From: Enterobacterales bacterium
Lineage (GTDB): Bacteria > Pseudomonadota > Gammaproteobacteria > Enterobacterales > Enterobacteriaceae
DNA length: 42,427 bases
Assembly: GCA_003864575.1 (NCBI GenBank)
Contig: BHES01000018.1
Span: forward strand, 1 to 42,427
Direction of reading: 5' to 3'
Below are positions 8,534-16,780 of the stretch, piece after piece; position 1 is the first letter of the stretch; each line of letters opens with the position of its first letter. The notes beneath the pieces are model-generated. The model was given only the letters and a program-made list of their open reading frames with translations, was not told where the DNA came from and searched no databases. Position numbers and translations under genes: made by a program.

Positions 8534-10816
8534 ATGAATCAGAGTCTTCTTGTTACTAAACGCGATGGCCGTAAAGAACGCATCAACCTTGATAAAATTC
8601 ACCGGGTCATAGACTGGGCAGCTGAAGGGCTGCAAAACGTCTCCGTTTCACAAGTTGAACTCCGCTCCCATATCCAGTTTTATGACGGCATTAAAACCAG
8701 CGATATTCATGAAACCATTATTAAAGCGGCCGCTGACCTGATCTCCAAAGATGCCCCGGATTATCAATATCTGGCCGCGCGTCTGGCGATTTTCCACCTG
8801 CGTAAAAAAGCCTACGACCAGTTCGAACCTCCGGCCCTGCTTGCGCAAGTGACCCGCATGGTTGAAATGGGGAAATATGACAAGCATCTGCTGGAAGACT
8901 ACACGGCTGAAGAGTTCGAGCAGATGGACAGTTATATTGATCACTGGCGTGATATGAACTTCTCTTACGCCGCAGTCAAGCAACTCGAAGGCAAATACCT
9001 GGCGCAGAACCGCGTCACCGGCGATATCTATGAGAGTGCCCAGTTTCTCTACATTTTGGTTGCCGCCTGTCTGTTCTCCGGTTACCCGCGTGAAACCCGT
9101 CTGGATTACGTGAAACGTTTCTACGACGCGATCTCCACCTTTAAGATCTCTCTGCCGACGCCAATCATGTCCGGTGTCCGTACCCCGACGCGTCAGTTCA
9201 GTTCTTGCGTGCTGATCGAGTGTGGTGACAGCCTCGACTCTATCAACGCCACCTCCAGCGCCATTGTGAAATACGTTTCCCAGCGTGCTGGTATCGGCAT
9301 CAACGCCGGTCGTATCCGTGCGTTGGGCAGCCCGATCCGTGGCGGTGAAGCGTTCCATACCGGTTGTATCCCGTTCTACAAACATTTCCAGACGGCGGTG
9401 AAATCCTGCTCTCAGGGCGGCGTGCGCGGCGGTGCGGCCACATTGTTCTACCCGATGTGGCATCTGGAAGTGGAAAGCCTGCTGGTACTGAAAAACAACC
9501 GTGGTGTTGAAGGCAACCGCGTTCGTCATATGGACTACGGTGTGCAAATCAACAAACTGATGTATCAGCGTCTGGTGAAAGGCGGTGATATCACGCTGTT
9601 CAGCCCGTCTGACGTCCCTGGCCTGTACGACGCGTTCTTCGCCGATCAGGACGAGTTCGAACGCCTGTATGAGAAATACGAGCAAGACAGCAGCATCCGT
9701 AAGCAGAAAGTGAAAGCCGTTGAGCTGTTCTCACTGATGATGCAAGAACGTGCTTCTACCGGCCGTATCTATATTCAGCACGTTGACCACTGCAACACTC
9801 ACAGCCCGTTTGATCCGGCTATCGCGCCGGTTCGCCAGTCCAACCTGTGTCTGGAAATCGCGCTGCCGACCAAACCAATGAATGACGTTAACGACGAAAA
9901 CGGTGAAATCGCGCTGTGTACGCTGTCTGCGTTTAACCTCGGTGCTATCGAAAGCCTCGACGATCTGGAAGAGCTTGCTGTACTGGCCGTTCGTGCGCTC
10001 GACGCCCTGCTCGATTATCAAGATTACCCAATCAAAGCCGCTAAACGTGGTGCGATGGGCCGTCGTACATTAGGTATCGGCGTCATTAACTACGCTTACT
10101 ACCTGGCCAAAAACGGCGTGCGCTACTCTGATGGCAGTGCAAACAATCTGACGCACAGAACCTTCGAAGCCATTCAGTATTACCTGCTGAAAGCCTCCAA
10201 CGAGTTGGCGAAAGAACAAGGCGCCTGCCAGTGGTTCAACGAAACCACGTATTCACAAGGCATCATGCCGGTGGATACGTATAAGAAAGACCTGGATGCG
10301 ATCTGCAACGAACCTCTGCATCTGAACTGGGACAAACTGCGCGAAGACATCAAAACGCACGGCCTGCGTAACTCTACGCTCTCCGCGCTGATGCCGTCCG
10401 AGACCTCTTCGCAGATCTCCAACGCCACCAACGGCATCGAGCCACCTCGCGGCCACATCAGCATCAAAGCGTCGAAAGACGGGATCCTGCGTCAGGTGGT
10501 GCCGGAATATGAGCGTCTGAAAGATCAGTATGAACTGCTGTGGGATATGCCAAACAACGATGGCTACCTGCAATTGGTTGGCGTGATGCAGAAATTCATC
10601 GACCAGGCGATTTCATCCAACACTAACTATGATCCGTCGCGCTTCCCGAACAGCAAAGTGCCAATGAAACAGCTGCTGAAAGACCTGCTGACCGCCTACA
10701 AATTCGGCGTCAAAACCTTGTACTATCAGAACACCCGTGACGGTGCAGATGACGTTCAGGAAGACATGAAAGCAGACGTAGCTGACGATTGCGAAAGCGG
10801 CGCCTGCAAAATCTAA
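8534..10816 (+). CDS. nrdA: Ribonucleoside-diphosphate reductase 1, alpha subunit
   Basis: The protein has 760 residues (E. coli NrdA has 761). It is the large catalytic subunit of class Ia ribonucleotide reductase, which reduces ribonucleoside diphosphates to deoxy forms under aerobic growth. An N-terminal ATP-cone (VTKRDGRKERINLDKIHRVI, about 8-27 onward) mediates dATP inhibition. The active-site set is present: Cys in SSCVLIE (about 225), the NLCLE motif with Asn, the radical Cys and Glu (about 437-441), and Cys in ALCTLS (about 462). The C-terminal redox pair is CESGAC, Cys 753 and 758, one position earlier than in E. coli because of a one-residue deletion in the flexible tail. The gene heads the nrdA-nrdB-yfaE operon. 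Confidence 0.99.
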   Translation: MNQSLLVTKRDGRKERINLDKIHRVIDWAAEGLQNVSVSQVELRSHIQFYDGIKTSDIHETIIKAAADLISKDAPDYQYLAARLAIFHLRKKAYDQFEPPALLAQVTRMVEMGKYDKHLLEDYTAEEFEQMDSYIDHWRDMNFSYAAVKQLEGKYLAQNRVTGDIYESAQFLYILVAACLFSGYPRETRLDYVKRFYDAISTFKISLPTPIMSGVRTPTRQFSSCVLIECGDSLDSINATSSAIVKYVSQRAGIGINAGRIRALGSPIRGGEAFHTGCIPFYKHFQTAVKSCSQGGVRGGAATLFYPMWHLEVESLLVLKNNRGVEGNRVRHMDYGVQINKLMYQRLVKGGDITLFSPSDVPGLYDAFFADQDEFERLYEKYEQDSSIRKQKVKAVELFSLMMQERASTGRIYIQHVDHCNTHSPFDPAIAPVRQSNLCLEIALPTKPMNDVNDENGEIALCTLSAFNLGAIESLDDLEELAVLAVRALDALLDYQDYPIKAAKRGAMGRRTLGIGVINYAYYLAKNGVRYSDGSANNLTHRTFEAIQYYLLKASNELAKEQGACQWFNETTYSQGIMPVDTYKKDLDAICNEPLHLNWDKLREDIKTHGLRNSTLSALMPSETSSQISNATNGIEPPRGHISIKASKDGILRQVVPEYERLKDQYELLWDMPNNDGYLQLVGVMQKFIDQAISSNTNYDPSRFPNSKVPMKQLLKDLLTAYKFGVKTLYYQNTRDGADDVQEDMKADVADDCESGACKI

Positions 10817-10844
10817 TCATCTGTTTTGTATCATCATTTAAAAT

Positions 10845-10867
10845 AAAGCCCCCTCACAGGGGCTTTT
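10845..10867 (+). terminator. Hairpin between nrdA and nrdB (attenuator-like)
   Basis: A perfect 8-bp stem AAAGCCCC / GGGGCTTT with a 6-nt loop, ending in a short T run, sits in the 64-bp nrdA-nrdB spacer and ends 13 bp before the nrdB start. It looks like a weak intrinsic terminator or an mRNA stabiliser that could set NrdA:NrdB stoichiometry. Its function is inferred. Confidence 0.6.
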
Positions 10868-10880
10868 GTCCGAGGACAAT

Positions 10881-12011
10881 ATGGCTTATAGCACTTTCTC
10901 TCAGAACAAAAATAACCAACTGCTGGAACCGATGTTTTTCGGACAGTCTGTCAACGTCGCGCGTTTTGACCAGCAGAAACATGAAATTTTTGAGAAGCTG
11001 ATTGAAAAGCAGCTCTCCTTTTTCTGGCGTCCGGAAGAGATTGATGTCTCCCGAGACCGCATCGATTTTCAGGCGCTGCCGGATCATGAAAAGCATATCT
11101 TTCTCAGTAACCTGAAATACCAAACATTGTTGGACTCCATTCAAGGTCGCAGCCCGAACGTCGCCTTGCTGCCGTTGATCTCTATTCCTGAACTGGAAAC
11201 CTGGGTCGAGACCTGGGCGTTTTCAGAAACTATTCACTCCCGTTCTTATACCCATATCATTCGTAATATCGTCAATGATCCCTCGATTGTGTTTGATGAC
11301 ATCGTCACCAACGAAGAGATCCTCAAGCGCGCGAAAGATATCTCTGGCTACTACGATACGCTGATCGAAATGACCAGCTATTACCATCTGCTGGGTGAAG
11401 GCACGCACACCGTCAATGGCAAAACGGTCGTGGTGAATCTGCGCGAGCTGAAGAAAAAACTTTACATCTGCCTGATGAGCGTTAATGCACTGGAGGCGGT
11501 ACGTTTCTACGTCAGCTTCGCCTGCTCCTTCGCGTTCGCCGAACGTGAACTGATGGAAGGCAACGCCAAGATCATCAAAATGATCGCTCGCGACGAAGCT
11601 CTGCACCTGACCGGCACCCAGCACGCGCTGAACCTGCTGCGTTCAGGCCAGGATGATCCGGAAATGGTTGAGATCGCCAAAGAGTGTGAACAGGAGTGTC
11701 ATGACCTGTTCGTACTGGCGGCACAACAAGAGAAAGAATGGGCGGAATACCTGTTCAAAGACGGTTCAATGATCGGCCTGAACAAAGACATTCTGTGTCA
11801 GTACGTTGAGTACATCACCAACATCCGTATGCAAGCCGTTGGCCTGACGGCTCCCTTCAAAACGCGCACCAACCCGATCCCATGGATCAACGCCTGGCTG
11901 GTATCAGACAACGTGCAGGTTGCGCCGCAGGAAGTGGAAGTCAGCTCTTATTTGGTCGGTCAGATTGATTCAGAAATGAATGCCGATGACCTGAGCGATT
12001 TTGAGTTCTAA
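10881..12011 (+). CDS. nrdB: Ribonucleoside-diphosphate reductase 1, beta subunit
   Basis: The protein has 376 residues, the same as E. coli NrdB. It holds the diiron-tyrosyl radical used by NrdA. The ATG at 10881 ([10 protein letters not shown]) is chosen to match the family; a TTG five codons upstream would add residues with no homology and sits in the hairpin. Diiron ligands are visible in [15 protein letters not shown], the radical Tyr region, [11 protein letters not shown] and [13 protein letters not shown]. The C-terminal NrdA-binding tail ([21 protein letters not shown]) is conserved. The stop is immediately followed by yfaE. Confidence 0.99.
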   Translation: MAYSTFSQNKNNQLLEPMFFGQSVNVARFDQQKHEIFEKLIEKQLSFFWRPEEIDVSRDRIDFQALPDHEKHIFLSNLKYQTLLDSIQGRSPNVALLPLISIPELETWVETWAFSETIHSRSYTHIIRNIVNDPSIVFDDIVTNEEILKRAKDISGYYDTLIEMTSYYHLLGEGTHTVNGKTVVVNLRELKKKLYICLMSVNALEAVRFYVSFACSFAFAERELMEGNAKIIKMIARDEALHLTGTQHALNLLRSGQDDPEMVEIAKECEQECHDLFVLAAQQEKEWAEYLFKDGSMIGLNKDILCQYVEYITNIRMQAVGLTAPFKTRTNPIPWINAWLVSDNVQVAPQEVEVSSYLVGQIDSEMNADDLSDFEF

Positions 12012-12012
12012 A

Positions 12013-12273
12013 ATGGGCCAGCGGACGGTGACACTTTCAGCCAATGGACGACAACTGGCCTGCCACGCGGGCCACAGAAATTTGCTGGAAGTGTTTGAGC
12101 ATCACGACGTTGACGTCGAGTATCAGTGCCGGGAAGGTTATTGCGGGTCATGCCAAATGCGGCTGATCAACGGCGAAGTCACCTACAGCGAGAAGCCTCT
12201 CGCTTTCATCCCGGAAGGATACGTTCTTCCATGCTGTTGCCTGCCCGTTGGCGATGTAGAACTTGAGTTCTAG
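12013..12273 (+). CDS. yfaE: YfaE, [2Fe-2S] ferredoxin maintaining the NrdB cofactor
   Basis: The protein has 86 residues and is a small plant-type ferredoxin. The cluster Cys residues are CREGYCGSC (Cys-x4-Cys-x2-Cys) and a fourth in the CCC run near residue 76. In E. coli, YfaE delivers electrons to regenerate the diferric-tyrosyl radical of NrdB. The ATG at 12013 lies 1 bp past the nrdB stop, so translation is probably coupled. A TTG overlapping nrdB at 12001 is less likely to be the start. Confidence 0.95.
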   Translation: MGQRTVTLSANGRQLACHAGHRNLLEVFEHHDVDVEYQCREGYCGSCQMRLINGEVTYSEKPLAFIPEGYVLPCCCLPVGDVELEF

Positions 12274-12395
12274 GTGGGGTTGCGGCCCCACTATTCCGCT
12301 TAAATCTCTAAATCTCTAAGTTCAAGACCGTGGGTTGCCACCCAAACCCGCTTTTAAATTCCACGTCAAGGTCGTGGGCTCGCCGCCCACACCGG

Positions 12396-12423
12396 GTTAA
12401 GGGCCATAAACGTGGCCCTTAAC
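12396..12423. terminator. Hairpin downstream of yfaE
   Basis: A perfect 10-bp stem GTTAAGGGCC / GGCCCTTAAC with an 8-nt loop. No strong T run follows, so it may be structural rather than a true terminator. Confidence 0.4.
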
Positions 12424-12784
12424 AATCCTGCGTTTTTGCGCTGCAAGATCGAGACTTCGCAAGTCACAATGGCCGTGTTTCAGGTATTTCCGCTATAGCC
12501 GCAAAATGTCGCCCACGGGCTATGTAAATCAAAGAAAGTTTGTCATTTGGCATTTGGTTTTCGCTTTTCGCCTCCCCCTGCGAAGGGGGAGGTTGGGAGG
12601 GGGTTTGGCATAAAACACAGAGGTTTACATGTGATACCCCACCCCAGCCCTCCCCTTTGCAGGGGAGGGAGCAGGACAGCTTTTGTTGTAAATCCTCAGG
12701 CGGTATTTTACGGCGATAACAGAAGCCCCTGAAACACGGCCATTGTGACCAGCGCAGCTGCTGTTTTTAAAAGAGCCGGGGATT

Positions 12785-12816
12785 CTGAAGGGGTGTGGCG
12801 ATAGACACCCCTTCAG
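12785..12816. terminator. Hairpin downstream of yfaY
   Basis: A perfect 12-bp stem CTGAAGGGGTGT / ACACCCCTTCAG with an 8-nt loop, about 75 bp past the yfaY stop. It could act on the minus-strand transcript, though no U tract is obvious. Confidence 0.4.
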
Positions 12817-12888
12817 GCCAGTTTGGGTGGCAACCCAATGTCTTGAATTTAAATTTGAATTTGAATTTGAAATTAAAAAGCGCCTCCG

Positions 12889-14094
12889 CTATGCCTTAGC
12901 AATCCTCTCCAGCCACGGGTAGTCCGCCACCGGATCCCATCCGTTCAGATATCGCCTGAGCATATCCATCGCCACCATTGCAATGGTCTCCTGACGCAGC
13001 GTCTGGTCATGGCGGCTGGCGGTATAGCGAATAGTTAGCCCATGAGTACCGGATGGCGTGTGCAATGCCAGACTCAACGCTTCACCGGACATGGCACCGA
13101 CGGCCAGTGCCAGCGGCACGCCGCTTTTCTCAGCCAATTTCTGCGCCCGCGCCAGCGTATTCTCCAGCGATTTTTCAGGTGACGGGTTGGCATCGCCAGG
13201 CAACAACTCTCCACTGGCCAACGGCATGTCGGAACCTTGCAAACGCCAATTGAGTAGGCCACCGGTGTAACTCTCACTGACCGACAGCCGCAGATTCCTC
13301 TCCAGCAAACGCGCTGCCAGATGCGCAGGTAAACTGCTGAAACCTTCGAATATCGTGCTCTCTCCGGCCACTTCACGTACCCGCTCAAAGGCTTTCTGTA
13401 TCGCAGCTTGCTGCGAACGCGGCCCCGTCACTTTCAGCTCAATGATGGGCGAGGAGGAGCGATAACCCATCGTCACCCCTTCAGGCAAAACCATGGCATC
13501 AAGGTCGGTGGCAAGATCGCTTTCGCCACGCCCAAAGGTCGTCAGGCGCAGGCACAACGGCGCTTCAAGGGCCGGGAATTTCTGATGCAAACGCGGAACA
13601 ATTTGCTGCTCCACCATCACTTTGAATTCCGAAGGCACGCCGGGGGTGAAGAAAATCTGACAGCGGTTGAGGGTAATACTGAATCCGCAGGCGGTACCCA
13701 CCGGGTTATCCAGCACTTCGGCACCGGCGGGGATCTGCGCCTGCTTGCGGTTAGACTCGGCCATCGGACGGCCACGCCCGGCAAAGAAGGCTTCCATTTT
13801 GCGGATCCAGTCGGCGTCTTCCACCAGCCCTACGCCGCACGCGGTGGCGGCGGCCAACGCGCTTAAATCATCACTTGTCGGTCCAAGACCACCGTTGACG
13901 ATCAGCACATCGGCGATATGGCTGCGCTCTTTCATTACGCTCACCAGCTCTTCCAGGCTGTCTCCCACCGTTTCGCGGCTGGTCATCGGCAGGCCTTCAT
14001 CAAACAGATAACTGGCTAGCCAGGCAGCATTAGAATCCACGATTTGACCATGCAGAACTTCTTCGCCCGTACTGAGCATCTCGACCCTAAGCAT
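12889..14094 (-). CDS. yfaY: YfaY, CinA-like protein of NMN/ADP-ribose metabolism
   Basis: The protein has 401 residues (E. coli YfaY has 400). The N-terminal molybdopterin-binding-like (COG1058) domain is clear: MLSTGEEVLHGQIVDSNAAWLA, then VNGGLGPTSDDL, NPVGTACGF and FTPGVPSEF. The C-terminal half is a CinA-C-type domain, the domain that in PncC-type proteins deamidates NMN. In E. coli YfaY this half lacks deamidase activity, and here too it departs from the catalytic pattern (SESYTGGLLNW), so activity there is uncertain. The ATG at 14094 gives the family start. The gene lies downstream of the ERIC element and the yfaZ terminator. Confidence 0.93.
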   Translation of the reverse strand: MLRVEMLSTGEEVLHGQIVDSNAAWLASYLFDEGLPMTSRETVGDSLEELVSVMKERSHIADVLIVNGGLGPTSDDLSALAAATACGVGLVEDADWIRKMEAFFAGRGRPMAESNRKQAQIPAGAEVLDNPVGTACGFSITLNRCQIFFTPGVPSEFKVMVEQQIVPRLHQKFPALEAPLCLRLTTFGRGESDLATDLDAMVLPEGVTMGYRSSSPIIELKVTGPRSQQAAIQKAFERVREVAGESTIFEGFSSLPAHLAARLLERNLRLSVSESYTGGLLNWRLQGSDMPLASGELLPGDANPSPEKSLENTLARAQKLAEKSGVPLALAVGAMSGEALSLALHTPSGTHGLTIRYTASRHDQTLRQETIAMVAMDMLRRYLNGWDPVADYPWLERIAKA

Positions 14095-14184
14095 CTTCTA
14101 CTCCTCTCGTTTTATGCTTCCACTGTAGAAAGGCTGAAGCCGAAAAACAATCACATAGGCACAAAGTGATATCACAGGCGAAAA

Positions 14185-14208
14185 AAAGCCTGCTAAACAG
14201 CAGGCTTT
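14185..14208 (-). terminator. Intrinsic terminator of yfaZ
   Basis: A perfect 10-bp stem AAAGCCTGCT / AGCAGGCTTT with a 4-nt loop, followed on the minus strand by a run of eight T. It lies beyond the ERIC element, so the ERIC would be transcribed as part of the yfaZ 3' UTR. Confidence 0.85.
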
Positions 14209-14218
14209 AAAAAGAGTC

Positions 14219-14342
14219 ATACCCTATAGATTTCGAGGTGCAGGAAGGCGGCAAATGAGCGAATCCCCGGAAGCATACTCAGGTATGTGACCGGGGTGAG
14301 CGAAAGTAGCCAACGCATCTGCAACATGAAAGATAACGGGTA
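14219..14342. repeat. ERIC (enterobacterial repetitive intergenic consensus) element
   Basis: The element is about 123 bp with terminal TACCC...GGGTA inverted ends and the central ERIC hallmark: GCGAATCCCCGGAAGC facing GTGACCGGGGTGAGCG, which correspond to the two conserved ERIC core segments. It ends 1 bp before the yfaZ stop codon. Confidence 0.92.
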
Positions 14343-14343
14343 A

Positions 14344-14889
14344 TTAGAAGTTGATGGCGCCACCAAGATAAGCGCCATCTGCGATCACGTTGTCGCGATT
14401 GCCGTCTTTACCTTCCAATGCCATGTAGCGGTAACCCACGCTCACGGTAACCAGTGGAATAGCGGTCAGACGCACGCCAGCATTACCCTCTTTGTAGCTG
14501 CCAATGCCGCTGGAAAGAGAGTCCGGGGAGTAGTAGTAATCGCCATACAGCGCGAACAAACCGCCGATGGGTAGTTGCAGGCCACCGCCTACCGCCACCG
14601 CATAACCGCTGTCGCCGTCTTTCGGATCTGTGTACAGACCTTTACCGCCCGCGGTCGCCATGAATGGACCCAACGGGATGTTATAGCCCAGCCCCAAACC
14701 CGCAACATCGCCGTCGTCATCGTTGTGCGTCCACTCGCCGCTCAACGCCAGACCCGGCGTGGTGGTGCCGAAACCCGCGCCCAGATGGGTGTAATGTTCG
14801 CCAACTTCACCGTTGACACTAATGGCGCTGGCAGAAGCTGCAACCAACATCAGGCTGGCGGCAGCGCCAGCGACAAAAAGTTTTTTCAT
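14344..14889 (-). CDS. yfaZ: YfaZ-family outer membrane protein
   Basis: The protein has 181 residues and a signal peptide (MKKLFVAGAAASLMLVAASASA). The mature part, starting near ISVNGEVGEHYTHLG, is rich in alternating Gly/aromatic beta-strands and ends in Phe (GGAINF), as outer-membrane barrels do. The conserved blocks ALSGEWTHNDDDGDVAGLGLG and YYYSPDSLSSGI match E. coli YfaZ, whose function is unknown. An AGGA six bases upstream favours the ATG at 14889; ATG codons at 14895 and 14910 are alternatives. The gene is next to yfaY, as in E. coli. Confidence 0.93.
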   Translation of the reverse strand: MKKLFVAGAAASLMLVAASASAISVNGEVGEHYTHLGAGFGTTTPGLALSGEWTHNDDDGDVAGLGLGYNIPLGPFMATAGGKGLYTDPKDGDSGYAVAVGGGLQLPIGGLFALYGDYYYSPDSLSSGIGSYKEGNAGVRLTAIPLVTVSVGYRYMALEGKDGNRDNVIADGAYLGGAINF

Positions 14890-15251
14890 ATTCATTCCTG
14901 AATGACTCATTAAACGGTAGGTAAACCATCGAGCGAAGTCTAAAGCAAATCAGCACCATGCAACAACCTTCATTACTTTTTAACATCAGTTTTAACGCAA
15001 AAAAGTGTAAGGAATATCCACAGTATTTATGTGATGAACTATTCTGATTGGAATGATAACTCAGGCCTATTTGCCCCACGTCAACAAGAGGTTTAAAACT
15101 TATAGGTAGAGTGAACTGCCCCAGGGAAGGTAAACCTCACGGATGGATACCGTACTGCGTCACCCATTGCCGGGACTTCACTGCTCCCCTTCGTTTTATG
15201 ATTGCCACCCGATTAACGATTTCAACTACAACTACTGGAAGGATTTCGCCC
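14890..15251. other. Divergent yfaZ-katA intergenic region
   Basis: This 362-bp region must hold the promoters of yfaZ (minus) and katA (plus). A strong ribosome-binding site GGAAGGA (15237-15243) stands 8 bp before the katA ATG. I could not assign -10/-35 boxes or OxyR/Fur sites with confidence. Confidence 0.5.
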
Positions 15252-16685
15252 ATGAAGAAAAAAGGATTAACCACTGCCGCAGGTGCTCCCGTTGTCGATA
15301 ATAATAATGTGATCACTGCCGGTCGCCGTGGACCACTATTGTTGCAGGATGTTTGGTTTCTCGAAAAACTGGCGCATTTTGACCGCGAAGTGATCCCTGA
15401 ACGTCGTATGCACGCTAAAGGTTCTGGTGCCTACGGGACATTTACCGTGACGCATGACATCACCCGATTCACCCGCGCCAATATTTTTGCGGAAATTGGT
15501 AAGCAGACCGACATGTTCATCCGCTTCTCCACCGTAGCCGGTGAGCGCGGTGCCGCGGATGCAGAACGTGATATCCGCGGTTTCTCAATGAAGTTCTACA
15601 CCGAGCAAGGCAACTGGGATTTAGTCGGCAATAACACCCCGGTATTCTATCTGCGCGATCCGCTAAAATTCCCTGACCTAAACCACGTCGTAAAACGCGA
15701 CCCGCGCACTAACCTGCGTAACCCGGCGTACAAATGGGACTTCTTCTCTCATCTGCCAGAATCTCTCCATCAGCTCACCATCGACGTCAGTGACCGTGGT
15801 CTACCAACGTCTTACCGCCACATTCACGGTTTCGGCAGCCACACCTTCAGCTTTATCAACGCAGAAAACGAACGTTTCTGGGTGAAGTTCCACTTCGTTT
15901 GCCAGCAAGGTATTGAAAACCTGATGGACGATGAAGCAGAGAAACTGGTCGGAGAAGACCGCGAAAGCTCCCAGCGTGACCTGTATGACGCCATTGAACG
16001 CGGTGACTTCCCGCGCTGGAAACTGTTCGTACAGATCATGCCAGAGCACGAAGCTTCAGAATTGCCTTACAACCCGTTTGACCTGACAAAAGTGTGGCTA
16101 CACGGTGACTATCCGCTGATCGAAGTGGGCGAGTTTGAACTGAACCGTAATCCGGAAAACTATTTTGCTGAAGTTGAGCAAGTGGCAATGAGCCCGGCAA
16201 ACGTGGTCCCTGGCATTGGCTTCTCGCCGGACCGTATGTTGCAGGGTCGTCTGTTCTCCTATGGCGATGCGCACCGCTATCGTCTGGGCGTCAACCATCA
16301 CCAGATCCCCGTTAATGCACCAAAATGCCCGTTCCATAACTATCACCGTGATGGCGCCATGCGCGTCGACGGCAACAGCGGCAACGGCGTGACGTATGAG
16401 CCAAACAGCGCCGGTCTGTTCCAGGAACAACCTGACTTCAGCGAACCACCGCTGACGATTGAAGGTGCAGCCGATCACTGGAATCACCGCGAAGACGACG
16501 ACTATTTCACCCAGCCGCGTCTGTTGTTCAACCTGCTATCTGACGAAGAGCATCAGCGTATGTTCGGCCGTATCGCCGGTGAACTAAAGCACGCTTCGCC
16601 TGAAACCCAAAAACGCCAGCTCGACCTGTTCTATAAAGTTGGTCCCGCCTATGGCGCCGGTGTGGAACAAGCACTGAAAGCCTGA
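15252..16685 (+). CDS. katA: Monofunctional heme catalase (KatA type, small subunit clade)
   Basis: The protein has 477 residues, the usual size of clade 3 small-subunit catalases such as Proteus mirabilis catalase. It dismutates hydrogen peroxide to water and oxygen. The catalytic His is at 54 ([12 protein letters not shown]) and the distal Asn at 127 ([13 protein letters not shown]). The heme-ligand Tyr lies in [14 protein letters not shown], near residue 337. The NADPH-binding region of clade 3 enzymes is likely present. The frame is open for 47 codons upstream, but the ATG at 15252 has a strong GGAAGGA site and matches the family start. E. coli has no orthologue here; in K-12 the yfaZ-menE interval holds ais-arn genes, so this locus differs by replacement. 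Confidence 0.96.
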   Translation: MKKKGLTTAAGAPVVDNNNVITAGRRGPLLLQDVWFLEKLAHFDREVIPERRMHAKGSGAYGTFTVTHDITRFTRANIFAEIGKQTDMFIRFSTVAGERGAADAERDIRGFSMKFYTEQGNWDLVGNNTPVFYLRDPLKFPDLNHVVKRDPRTNLRNPAYKWDFFSHLPESLHQLTIDVSDRGLPTSYRHIHGFGSHTFSFINAENERFWVKFHFVCQQGIENLMDDEAEKLVGEDRESSQRDLYDAIERGDFPRWKLFVQIMPEHEASELPYNPFDLTKVWLHGDYPLIEVGEFELNRNPENYFAEVEQVAMSPANVVPGIGFSPDRMLQGRLFSYGDAHRYRLGVNHHQIPVNAPKCPFHNYHRDGAMRVDGNSGNGVTYEPNSAGLFQEQPDFSEPPLTIEGAADHWNHREDDDYFTQPRLLFNLLSDEEHQRMFGRIAGELKHASPETQKRQLDLFYKVGPAYGAGVEQALKA

Positions 16686-16704
16686 TCGGTTTAGCATGAC
16701 GTCA

Positions 16705-16740
16705 AAGGGCCGCTCTGTGCAAACAGGACGGCCCTTCTTT
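16705..16740. terminator. Terminator between katA and menE
   Basis: Stem AAGGGCCG / CGGCCCTT enclosing a 16-nt loop with additional internal pairing (CTGT / ACAG), followed by CTTTTA. It lies between convergent katA and menE and may serve both. Confidence 0.75.
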
Positions 16741-16780
16741 TATGCCAATTTTCACGTCAATTTTTTACGTTAATGCGCGA

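Larger units (their letters stand above)
12301..12860. repeat. Nested inverted-repeat island (composite palindromic repeats)
   Basis: The yfaE-yfaY spacer (12274-12888) contains no credible gene but is built as nested inverted repeats. Outer arms: 12331-12347 and 12821-12837 are exact reverse complements (17 bp), extending to about 27 bp with two mismatches. Middle arms: 12463-12484 and 12728-12749 are exact reverse complements (22 bp), with weaker homology continuing inward. The core has two C-rich/G-rich hairpins in mirrored order (12571-12592 and 12648-12669). Local hairpins also lie at 12396-12423 and 12785-12816. The outer edges carry short tandem repeats (an 8-mer twice at 12301-12316; AATTTG units near 12851-12869). 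It resembles interspersed palindromic repeats or a MITE, with no transposase. It may also serve to terminate yfaE and yfaY transcripts. Confidence 0.8.

Noticed and set aside
8648..9685. 345-codon open frame antisense to nrdA
   Set aside because: It is fully covered by the strongly conserved nrdA gene, and its His/Thr/Phe-rich product resembles no family.
12547..12732. 61-codon open frame in the repeat island
   Set aside because: It is made of the C/G-rich palindromes, with no ribosome-binding site or family resemblance.
15030..15075. Possible OxyR or Fur site upstream of katA
   Set aside because: Scattered CTAT and GATAA pieces are present, but the spacing does not match either consensus convincingly.
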